Source: Candidatus Aenigmatarchaeota archaeon (GTDB lineage Archaea > Aenigmatarchaeota > Aenigmatarchaeia > JACPZZ01). Taken from it: a stretch of 14,176 nt of DNA. Location: NCBI GenBank assembly GCA_016177205.1, contig JACOVS010000018.1, forward strand, positions 1 to 14,176. Reading direction: 5' to 3'. Shown here one piece after another: positions 1-4,639 of this stretch. The first letter of the stretch is position 1. Each line of letters begins with the position of its first letter. Position numbers and translations under genes: made by a program. Under the pieces are notes generated by a model. The model was not told the DNA's origin. It did not search any database and was given only the letters and a program-made list of their open reading frames with translations.

Positions 1-64
1 AGACAGTTCGGTCTTTATCTATTGTTGGTGTCAATCGCCTGAGAGGAAGGCAGAATTAGTACGA

Positions 65-97
65 AATGTGTTTACGTTAAGGCGTAAATGCACGTAA
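65..97 (+). other. 33-nt insertion in the sarcin-ricin loop, probable archaeal BHB intron
   Basis: These bases split the universal AGTACGA|GAGGAAC sequence between the equivalents of A2660 and G2661. The RNA folds into a bulge-helix-bulge. TACG (60-63) pairs with CGTA (93-96) as a 4-bp central helix. A 3-nt bulge AAA (64-66) follows, then a continuous 10-bp helix (67-76 with 83-92, two G-U pairs) capped by loop TTAAGG (77-82). A 3-nt bulge AGA (97-99) lies on the opposite strand. This matches the substrate geometry of the archaeal tRNA/rRNA splicing endonuclease. A symmetric cut after the first bulge base regenerates AGTACGAGAGGAAC. A cut after the second base, which I recall as the canonical position, gives AGTACGAAAGGAAC. 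Removal has not been shown, and a retained expansion is the alternative. Confidence 0.75.
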
Positions 98-194
98 GAG
101 GAACATCCTGCCGCAGCCTCTAGTTCACCGGTTATCTGAAAAGGTAATGCCGGGCAGCCACGCTGTATGCAGTTAAGGACTGAAAGCATAAGAG

Positions 195-299
195 ACATAG
201 GAAACCGCTGGTTTCCTTGCACAGCGCAGGAAATATTGATTTCCTGTGCACGATTTGCATTGCAAATCGTTGTTTAGCAATGCTAAACTTGTGAATAGT
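195..299 (+). repeat. Hairpin cassette, copy 1 (four hairpins)
   Basis: ACATAGGAAACC opens the copy. Four hairpins follow: AGGAAACC/GGTTTCCT (199-206 with 210-217, loop GCT), CAGGAAAT/ATTTCCTG (227-234 with 239-246, loop ATTG), ACGATTTGC/GCAAATCGT (250-258 with 262-270, loop ATT) and GTTTAGC/GCTAAAC (272-278 with 282-288, loop AAT). Compared with copy 2 it carries an extra 48 nt (225-272) that holds the two middle hairpins. Confidence 0.85.
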
Positions 300-394
300 T
301 TCAGTTTTCCTGATGGTCAGGCCGTCGAGTTTGCGGAAATATCCGCATTACTTTGAAAACGGTTGTTACATTCGGGTAAGATCGGCGGCTAATA

Positions 395-451
395 ACATAG
401 GAAACCAATGGTTTCCTTGCACAGTTTAGCATTGCTAAACTTGTGATTAGT
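395..451 (+). repeat. Hairpin cassette, copy 2 (two hairpins)
   Basis: A near-exact direct repeat of the outer parts of copy 1. It has AGGAAACC/GGTTTCCT (399-406 with 410-417, loop AAT), then linker TTGCACAG, then AGTTTAGC/GCTAAACT (423-430 with 434-441, loop ATT). CAC (420-422) and GTG (443-445) extend the second stem past a single bulged T. The differences from copy 1 fall mainly in the hairpin loops and in one base of the trailing GTGAnTAGT. Confidence 0.85.
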
Positions 452-747
452 CGCACTAGGCAGAAATTATTCTCTGCTTAACTAAGTCCGAAACTGTCCT
501 CAAATAATAGGCGATTATTTCCAAACTGGTGCGAGCGCAAGTTTGCATCGGCGCGGATAAGAAGGTCTCGTAGACGACGAGATTGATGGAATCGGGATGT
601 AAGCACCAAGGCAACGAGGTGTTCAGTCCGCGATCCCCAAAAACCTGAAAGTCAAAACAAACCGGTAATATTGTTTGCCGGTTGTTGGTTGAACTCGGTC
701 CTAAAAGCCGTTTGAGTTTGGTAAAACAAATTCGCGGAAAGCAGTTG

Positions 748-833
748 GAAACTGTTGCTATTCTGTATGCAACAGTTTCGGTCTGCGGAAGCTGGAAGCA
801 TGTGCATACTAAAAGCACATGCTTCGGTCTGCG
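748..833 (+). repeat. Two tandem 11-bp hairpins, each followed by GGTCTGCG
   Basis: GAAACTGTTGC (748-758) pairs with GCAACAGTTTC (769-779) across a 10-nt loop. GAAGCATGTGC (795-805) pairs with GCACATGCTTC (815-825) across a 9-nt loop. Both are perfect stems followed by GGTCTGCG (780-787 and 826-833), at a 46-47-nt period. The stems are unrelated in sequence while the trailing 8-mer is identical. They may act in 23S 3' processing or in termination together with the T tract downstream. Confidence 0.75.
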
Positions 834-846
834 TGCCTGCCTGTGA

Positions 847-868
847 TTTTATTTTTATTTAATTTTTC
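847..868 (+). terminator. T-rich terminator of the rRNA transcript
   Basis: The run TTTTATTTTTATTTAATTTTT follows the two hairpins and precedes the next promoter. Archaeal RNA polymerase terminates at oligo-T tracts, so this is the likely end of the 23S transcript. Confidence 0.6.
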
Positions 869-873
869 GATAG

Positions 874-881
874 TTTTAAAA
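874..881 (+). promoter_or_regulatory. TATA box for the HEELH-protein gene
   Basis: TTTTAAAA is centred about 27 nt before the ATG at 904, the spacing of archaeal leaderless promoters. It supports 904 as the start. Confidence 0.6.
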
Positions 882-903
882 CCCTGTTACTATTCTTATT
901 CTA

Positions 904-1923
904 ATGGCCTCGGTCACGGTTGACGACTCGGTGAACGTTAAGCGTCTTCTGGAAGAAGTGAATGCCCTGATGGGTTTGGAAAGTGTCGCCGGCAAAATGG
1001 ATGTCAGAAAACCGGACTTCGCTGAGTTGCGGGATTTTACGCTGTCGGCCGCGGGCACGCTGCCGCAAACAGCCAGATGTTTTTTCGAGAACCTGGGTCT
1101 GGAATTCGAAAATAGGATAAGATCGGTGTATGAAATAGGCCTCAGCGACAAACGACTTTTCCGTTCGGTTTTCAACCAGGAACCTCCGCAGGGACTCAGG
1201 GTCAAAAGGCGCCCTTACAGCGTGCAGTTCGAAATGGACGGCGAAGACTTTGAGCAGCTGTGCGTTTCTCGCGGCATGAAAAGGGGGTATGCAGATTCGC
1301 AGGGCATATGCCTTGACCCGGAGGAAATCGCGCCCTCGATGCGCGAACGCCTGGGAGGTTCGGTGATATTGACTAGGGCGTATTACGAACCTCGTTTGAT
1401 TCCCCGTGTGGAAGCACAACTAGCTGACATGGTAATTCCGCGGGCCCTCACACGGGGAAATTTTCATATACGTGTCGTGAAACATGAAAGAGTCGGCGAC
1501 CCTGTCCTGGACAGGCACGAAGAATTGCACGCCGCCCAAAATTTGGCTATCGCCGCCGGGTACCCTTCCTTAAACGGCGGCCTGGAGCAAAACCTTCTGG
1601 ATGAAGAGCAGGCGGAATACGTCGCTGAAATGGATAACGGTGTTAAACCTGAAAGGGATCTTCTTTCGCACACAAACTATTATCTGGACTTCGGCGTCGC
1701 GGAAGGCGCTTTTGCTGCGCTGGCCCGGAAGTATTACAACAGGGTCGGTGAAGCTTTTATGGCCGTACAGCAGCGCGCCAAGAACGAGGCGGCGCTCGCG
1801 CGCCTGCGCTCGGAGACGGACGGAAGATTAGGGCGCGTGGTTGGCTGGGCTTTGCCGTTCATGGATTTTTACAGGGCTGATAAGATATTGTCATTGGTTC
1901 CGGCTGTCTATGAAACAATGTGA
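904..1923 (+). CDS. Unknown protein with HEELH zinc-metallopeptidase-like motif
   Basis: A 339-aa soluble protein that I do not recognise as a named family. HEELH at residues 205-209 fits the HExxH zinc-binding motif, with Arg just before it. An acidic helix at about 233-242 (DEEQAEYVAE) could supply the third, glutamate ligand as in gluzincins. There is no signal peptide and no clear membrane segment. The C-terminal ~60 residues are helical, with a mildly hydrophobic patch near 311-335. The start is set by a TATA box about 27 nt upstream. The stop lies 4 nt from the stop of the convergent membrane-protein gene. Another protein in the window (6963-8114, minus) also carries Arg-HExxH, but I see no clear overall similarity. 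A metallopeptidase role is inferred from the motif only, and the motif can occur by chance. Confidence 0.85.
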   Translation: MASVTVDDSVNVKRLLEEVNALMGLESVAGKMDVRKPDFAELRDFTLSAAGTLPQTARCFFENLGLEFENRIRSVYEIGLSDKRLFRSVFNQEPPQGLRVKRRPYSVQFEMDGEDFEQLCVSRGMKRGYADSQGICLDPEEIAPSMRERLGGSVILTRAYYEPRLIPRVEAQLADMVIPRALTRGNFHIRVVKHERVGDPVLDRHEELHAAQNLAIAAGYPSLNGGLEQNLLDEEQAEYVAEMDNGVKPERDLLSHTNYYLDFGVAEGAFAALARKYYNRVGEAFMAVQQRAKNEAALARLRSETDGRLGRVVGWALPFMDFYRADKILSLVPAVYETM

Positions 1924-1927
1924 CCCG

Positions 1928-2302
1928 TCATTCCAACAACTTGGAGATTTTCATATCATGATAAATTATCATAGACATCGAGTACGCAAGGTTTATTGTG
2001 ACCAACGAAAGCCACAGGTACGGCCCTATCACGCCGTTTTGCATGTATCTCATCCCTATGCCCGGGATGAATCCTGAAATAAGGGAAAAATTCAGCAGCG
2101 CCATGATCTTGAAGTCTGTAAAAGTTTTTTTGCCCGAGTATCTGAAAACACAATAAAGCCCTGTAATGATTACGGCTCCGGATAACAGCGCGAGCGCGAA
2201 AATGCCGTGGGATAGAAAGGCGACGGAAAACGTGAAGAACATTATTAGGGCCACGGAAACGAACAGCGTTATCCACGTATGGGCCTGGGCAAGCCTGTCC
2301 AT
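1928..2302 (-). CDS. Small four-TM membrane protein, unknown function
   Basis: A 124-aa protein with about four hydrophobic segments, near residues 10-31, 33-53, 65-87 and 92-114. The linkers are short and the C-terminal tail is charged (YHDMKISKLLE). No signature motif is visible. The start at 2302 is supported by a TATA-like element CTTTAATT on the minus strand about 25 nt upstream. It is divergent from the HAD hydrolase gene and convergent with the HEELH gene. Other frames over the same bases lack this clean hydrophobic pattern, so I take this frame as real. The function cannot be deduced. Confidence 0.75.
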   Translation of the reverse strand: MDRLAQAHTWITLFVSVALIMFFTFSVAFLSHGIFALALLSGAVIITGLYCVFRYSGKKTFTDFKIMALLNFSLISGFIPGIGMRYMQNGVIGPYLWLSLVTINLAYSMSMIIYHDMKISKLLE

Positions 2303-2322
2303 AATAGAATCCCCGCACCCTG

Positions 2323-2331
2323 CAATTAAAG
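2323..2331 (-). promoter_or_regulatory. TATA-like box for the small membrane protein
   Basis: On the minus strand these bases read CTTTAATTG, centred about 25 nt before the ATG at 2302. This suggests a leaderless transcript. Confidence 0.45.
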
Positions 2332-2338
2332 GTTTCTG

Positions 2339-2346
2339 CTTATAAA
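2339..2346 (+). promoter_or_regulatory. TATA box for the HAD-malic enzyme operon
   Basis: CTTATAAA is centred about 25 nt before the ATG at 2368, consistent with a leaderless mRNA. With the minus-strand box next to it, this forms a compact divergent promoter of about 65 bp. Confidence 0.65.
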
Positions 2347-2367
2347 TTAGCTAGGGTTTTATTATCT

Positions 2368-3057
2368 ATGATAAAGGCTGTCATCTTCGATTTGGACAAC
2401 ACACTAATCGATTTCATGTCCACGAAAAAAGCCAGTTGCGACGCGGCGATTGGCGCAATGATAGAAGCCGGCTTGAAGACGCCGAAACAAAAGGCGTTGA
2501 AAGCGCTGTTCTCCCTGTACAGGGAAAAAGGCATAGAACACCAGACAATATTCAAGCCGTTCCTGGAAAAGACCATGGGAAGGGTGGATTACAAAATCAT
2601 GGCCGCCGGCATCGTAGCTTACCGCAAAATGAAAAGCGCAACCCTGATGACGTACCCCAGCGTAAAAAAAATTCTGGGAAGGCTGAATAAACGGTACAAG
2701 CTGGCGATACTTTCCGACGCCCCGGCCCTTCAGGCCTGGACCCGGCTGGTCGAGATGGGCTTGGAAAATTATTTTGATGCCGTGATCACTTACAATGACA
2801 CGCATAAGCTAAAACCGCACCCCAGGCCTTTCATCAAGGCTCTGCGCAGCTTGGGTGTAAAACCCGCGGAAGCCGTCATGATAGGCGACAGCCTGCTCCG
2901 CGACGTCAGGGGCGCAAAAAGGATGGGTATGAAAACCGTATTGGCTTCTTATGGCAACACCAACAAAAGGAAATTAAACATAAGGGCAGACGCGGAAATA
3001 AGTGACATAAAGGACCTTCCAAAAATTCTATCCGCAATGGAACTAAAAACCTGCTAA
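2368..3057 (+). CDS. HAD-superfamily hydrolase (subfamily IA, phosphatase-like)
   Basis: A 229-aa cytosolic haloacid-dehalogenase phosphohydrolase. All four HAD motifs are present. Motif I is FDLDNT (nucleophile D8, acid/base D10), motif II is ILSDAP (S116), motif III is the Lys of LKPHP (K149) and motif IV is IGDSLLRD (D174, D179; Mg2+ binding). The helical cap at residues ~15-90, between motifs I and II, marks subfamily I. Members act on phosphoglycolate, sugar phosphates and similar small phosphoesters, and the substrate cannot be read from the sequence. Malic enzyme follows after 21 nt with its own ribosome binding site and no visible promoter, so the two are probably co-transcribed. Confidence 0.93.
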   Translation: MIKAVIFDLDNTLIDFMSTKKASCDAAIGAMIEAGLKTPKQKALKALFSLYREKGIEHQTIFKPFLEKTMGRVDYKIMAAGIVAYRKMKSATLMTYPSVKKILGRLNKRYKLAILSDAPALQAWTRLVEMGLENYFDAVITYNDTHKLKPHPRPFIKALRSLGVKPAEAVMIGDSLLRDVRGAKRMGMKTVLASYGNTNKRKLNIRADAEISDIKDLPKILSAMELKTC

Positions 3058-3068
3058 TTAATAAACAT

Positions 3069-3074
3069 GTGATG
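3069..3074 (+). promoter_or_regulatory. Shine-Dalgarno site of malic enzyme
   Basis: GTGATG lies 4 nt before the ATG at 3079 and fits the GGTGAT core complementary to the archaeal 16S 3' end. It fits an internal gene of an operon and decides the start. Confidence 0.55.
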
Positions 3075-3078
3075 AAAA

Positions 3079-4299
3079 ATGGAAAACATAAAAGAGCGCG
3101 CCCTGAAGCTTCACAAGGAAAACAGGGGAAAGCTTTCCGTCGTCAATAAGATGGACGTCCGCAGCAAGGACGACCTTGCGCTCGCATACACGCCCGGCGT
3201 CGCCGAGGTGTCGCGCGCAATAGCCTTAGACAGCGGGAAAGTTCACGATTATACAATGAAGGGAAATTCGGTTGCGGTCGTATCGGACGGCACGCGGGTT
3301 CTCGGTTTAGGCGACATCGGGCCCGAGGCCGCCTTGCCTGTAATGGAAGGCAAATGTTTGTTGTTCAAAAAGCTGGCAAACATTGACGCGTTTCCAATCT
3401 GCCTCGCAACAAAGGACGAGGACCAAATTGTGCAGACTGTCAAAAACATCGCGCCTGTTTTCGGCGGCATAAACCTTGAGGACATCAGTTCGCCGAAAGT
3501 TTTCAGCATCGAGCGGCGGTTAAGAAACGAATTAAACATACCGGTTTTTCACGATGACAACCGCGGGACTGGCATAGTCATCATGGGCGCGTTGTTGAAT
3601 GCTGTCAAACTGGTCGGGAAGGACATATCCCAGATAAAACTGGTTTTGAACGGCGCGGGATCCGCAGGGATATCCGTTGCGCGCATGGCAGCAGGCATGG
3701 GCGTTGCCGAAATAGTTGTATGCGATTCAAAAGGTGCGATCTATGACGGCCGCGAGGACATAAAGAATACGTACAAGGAGGAGATAGCACAAAGCACAAA
3801 CCACAAAAAACTTTCCGGCTCCCTGTCCGACGTAGTTGTTGGGGCGGACGTCCTTATCGGAGTTTCCGCAGCAAACGCTTTCAGGCCGGAAATGATAGAA
3901 TCCATGGCCCGCGACCCTGTTGTTTTTGCGTTGGCCAACCCGACTCCGGAGATAATGCCAGCCGATGCGAAGAGGGCTGGCGCAAAAATTGTAGCGACAG
4001 GCCGTTCAGATTTTCCAAACCAGGTTAACAACGCGCTGGCGTTTCCCGGTGTTTTTCGCGGCGCGCTTGACGTTAGGGCGCGGGACATAAACGACGCGAT
4101 GACGCGGGCCGCGGCAAATGCGATAGCCGACATAATCAAGGATCCGAGCCACGATAAAATACTGCCGGATGTGCTGGACTGCCGCGTCGCGCCGGCCATC
4201 GCCAAGGCTGTTGCGTACGCCGCTATTAGGACAGGCGTCGCACGCGCGGAAATGGATCCTGAAGAGATCGAAAAGCAGGCTATAAAGATGGTTTGTTAG
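3079..4299 (+). CDS. Malic enzyme (malate dehydrogenase, oxaloacetate-decarboxylating)
   Basis: A 406-aa short-form malic enzyme converting malate to pyruvate and CO2 with NAD(P)+ reduction, or the reverse. The N-terminal catalytic domain (~1-160) shows AYTPGVA with catalytic Tyr37, EGKCLLFK with catalytic Lys92, NLED with metal ligands E133-D134, and HDD (158-160). The Rossmann domain has NGAGSAG (191-197) and an Asp after the second strand (CDSKG, D216), which favours NAD. The late motif ALANPTPE is present. The metal/substrate loop reads HDDNRGTG where most members have HDDQHGTA, an unusual triple change next to the active site. The enzyme would connect the C4 and pyruvate pools, and acetyl-CoA synthetase elsewhere in the window feeds the same part of metabolism. 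No phosphotransacetylase-like extension is fused to it. Confidence 0.96.
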   Translation: MENIKERALKLHKENRGKLSVVNKMDVRSKDDLALAYTPGVAEVSRAIALDSGKVHDYTMKGNSVAVVSDGTRVLGLGDIGPEAALPVMEGKCLLFKKLANIDAFPICLATKDEDQIVQTVKNIAPVFGGINLEDISSPKVFSIERRLRNELNIPVFHDDNRGTGIVIMGALLNAVKLVGKDISQIKLVLNGAGSAGISVARMAAGMGVAEIVVCDSKGAIYDGREDIKNTYKEEIAQSTNHKKLSGSLSDVVVGADVLIGVSAANAFRPEMIESMARDPVVFALANPTPEIMPADAKRAGAKIVATGRSDFPNQVNNALAFPGVFRGALDVRARDINDAMTRAAANAIADIIKDPSHDKILPDVLDCRVAPAIAKAVAYAAIRTGVARAEMDPEEIEKQAIKMVC

Positions 4300-4306
4300 A
4301 TAGCTA

Positions 4307-4487
4307 GAAGCATACCGATACAGTATTGAGAAAACTTCATGTTTCAAAGGTTTCCAATAGAAACCTTTGCGCGGAAACGCTATGCGTTTCCGCTGTCTCA
4401 ATTAGAAAACCGTAGGTTTCAACGAAAAGCTTATGCTTTTCGTGCATAGAAAATCATGATTTTCTATGTCTAATTACGGTATGCTTC
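4307..4487 (-). repeat. Hairpin-array element with 11-bp terminal inverted repeats
   Basis: A 181-nt element bounded by a perfect inverted repeat, GAAGCATACCG (4307-4317) and CGGTATGCTTC (4477-4487). Inside are five hairpins: CAAAGGTTTC/GAAACCTTTG (4345-4354 with 4360-4369), GCGGAAACGC/GCGTTTCCGC (4371-4380 with 4384-4393), AAACC/GGTTT (4407-4411 with 4415-4419), ACGAAAAGC/GCTTTTCGT (4422-4430 with 4435-4443) and a 24-nt perfect palindrome (4445-4468). A further stem AATTAG/CTAATT (4400-4405 with 4470-4475) encloses the last three, giving a nested multibranch fold. Read on the minus strand, its linkers match those of the 23S insertion. It has no coding capacity. It may be a small non-autonomous mobile element or a structured RNA. 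Confidence 0.8.
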
Positions 4488-4576
4488 AGTTTAATACGTT
4501 TATAGTCGACTTTTTACATACATTGCGATCAACGATCCAACTAGAACCACTTTTAAATAGGTTTCTGGGGTAATGT
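4488..4576 (+). promoter_or_regulatory. Intergenic region with TATA box for the GNAT-like gene
   Basis: No gene is seen here. TTTTT at 4511-4515 could end the malic enzyme transcript. TTTTAAAT at 4551-4558 is a good TATA box that would start transcription near 4577-4582. Confidence 0.55.
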
Positions 4577-4639
4577 ATGGAAGACGTTTCTAAACGAATT
4601 GTAAGTTCGTCAAGAAACGTTTTGGTGATGAAATTTTGA
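4577..4639 (+). CDS. Possible 20-codon leader peptide overlapping the TTG start
   Basis: ATG at 4577 lies about 22 nt after the TATA box and opens a 20-codon frame (MEDVSKRIVSSSRNVLVMKF) ending at TGA 4637-4639. That stop overlaps the TTG start (4636-4638) of the next gene as TTGA, an arrangement typical of translational coupling. Most of the frame lies in a hairpin (4584-4620). It may equally be plain 5' UTR; nothing proves translation. Confidence 0.3.
   Translation: MEDVSKRIVSSSRNVLVMKF
4584..4620 (+). promoter_or_regulatory. 5'-leader hairpin before the GNAT-like gene
   Basis: ACGTTTCT (4584-4591) pairs with AGAAACGT (4613-4620), then a 2x2 internal loop, then ACGAA/TTCGT (4594-4598 with 4606-4610) around loop TTGTAAG. 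It ends 3 nt before the GGTGATG ribosome binding site (4624-4630), close enough to affect initiation. Confidence 0.55.
4624..4630 (+). promoter_or_regulatory. Ribosome binding site deciding a TTG start
   Basis: GGTGATG matches the archaeal anti-Shine-Dalgarno core and stands 5 nt before TTG at 4636. It fixes that rare start codon. Confidence 0.65.

Larger units (their letters stand above)
190..481 (+). other. ~292-nt insertion in the 23S helix 97 loop, hairpin-array element with BHB-like ends
   Basis: The insertion separates CTGAAAGCAT from CTAAGTCC, which are adjacent in normal 23S rRNA. At its ends AGCA (185-188) pairs with TGCT (475-478), and TAA bulges (189-191 and 479-481) lie on opposite strands. 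GAGA (192-195) then pairs with TCTC (471-474), giving a BHB-like junction. Symmetric splicing would leave CATAACTAAG, two A longer than the usual loop, so the exact boundaries are uncertain. A local hairpin GCAGA/TCTGC (460-464 with 473-477) competes with this fold. Inside are many perfect short hairpins, an enclosing stem GTTTTC/GAAAAC (304-309 with 355-360) and two copies of one cassette. No credible ORF and no homing endonuclease is present. It may be an excised intron or a retained expansion. Confidence 0.7.
1..645 (+). rRNA. 23S rRNA, 3' portion (end of domain V and domain VI), with two insertions
   Basis: This is the 3' part of the large-subunit rRNA, recognised by comparison with the remembered E. 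coli 23S sequence. AGACAGTTCGGTC at 1-13 matches the strand carrying peptidyl-transferase A2602 (here A5). AGTACGA (58-64) and GAGGAAC (98-104) are the two halves of the sarcin-ricin loop. CTGAAAGCAT (180-189) and CTAAGTCCGAAACTG (482-496) are the two halves of the helix 97 region, and the stem GGACT/AGTCC (177-181 with 485-489) is restored when the middle is removed. AGACGACGAGATTGATGG (572-589) and GGGATGTAAGC (594-604) are the 3'-terminal domain VI signatures. GGGAT (594-598) pairs with ATCCC (633-637) in the last helix. The 5' part lies outside the window. The mature 3' end is uncertain by about 15 nt. Open reading frames seen in this stretch are shadows of the rRNA. Confidence 0.95.
646..903 (+). 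other. Spacer after 23S rRNA: hairpins, terminator, promoter
   Basis: No gene is supported here. It holds a weaker stem AACCGG/CCGGTT (660-665 with 678-683), a stem AACTC/GAGTT (692-696 with 714-718), two strong 11-bp hairpins annotated separately, a T-rich tract and the promoter of the next gene. I see no 5S rRNA and no tRNA in it. Part of it could be the 3' side of the pre-23S processing stem, whose 5' side lies outside the window. Confidence 0.7.

Noticed and set aside
190..481. CRISPR array
   Set aside because: The units are hairpins of different stem sequence and spacing; there is no constant repeat of 24-40 nt with regular spacers.
190..481. Group I or II intron with homing endonuclease
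   Set aside because: No LAGLIDADG or reverse transcriptase frame and no recognisable core; BHB-like ends fit an archaeal intron better.
646..860. 5S rRNA or tRNA gene after 23S
   Set aside because: No 5S core sequence, no tRNA T-loop or anticodon arm could be found.
31..1419. Minus-strand open frames over 31-222, 456-818 and 901-1419
   Set aside because: The first two lie on 23S rRNA and its spacer, the last is antisense to the HEELH-protein gene; none has a promoter or protein-like composition.
1956..2318. Alternative minus-strand frame over the small membrane protein
   Set aside because: It lacks hydrophobic segments and coding character; the other frame (1928-2302) gives a clean four-TM pattern with a TATA box.
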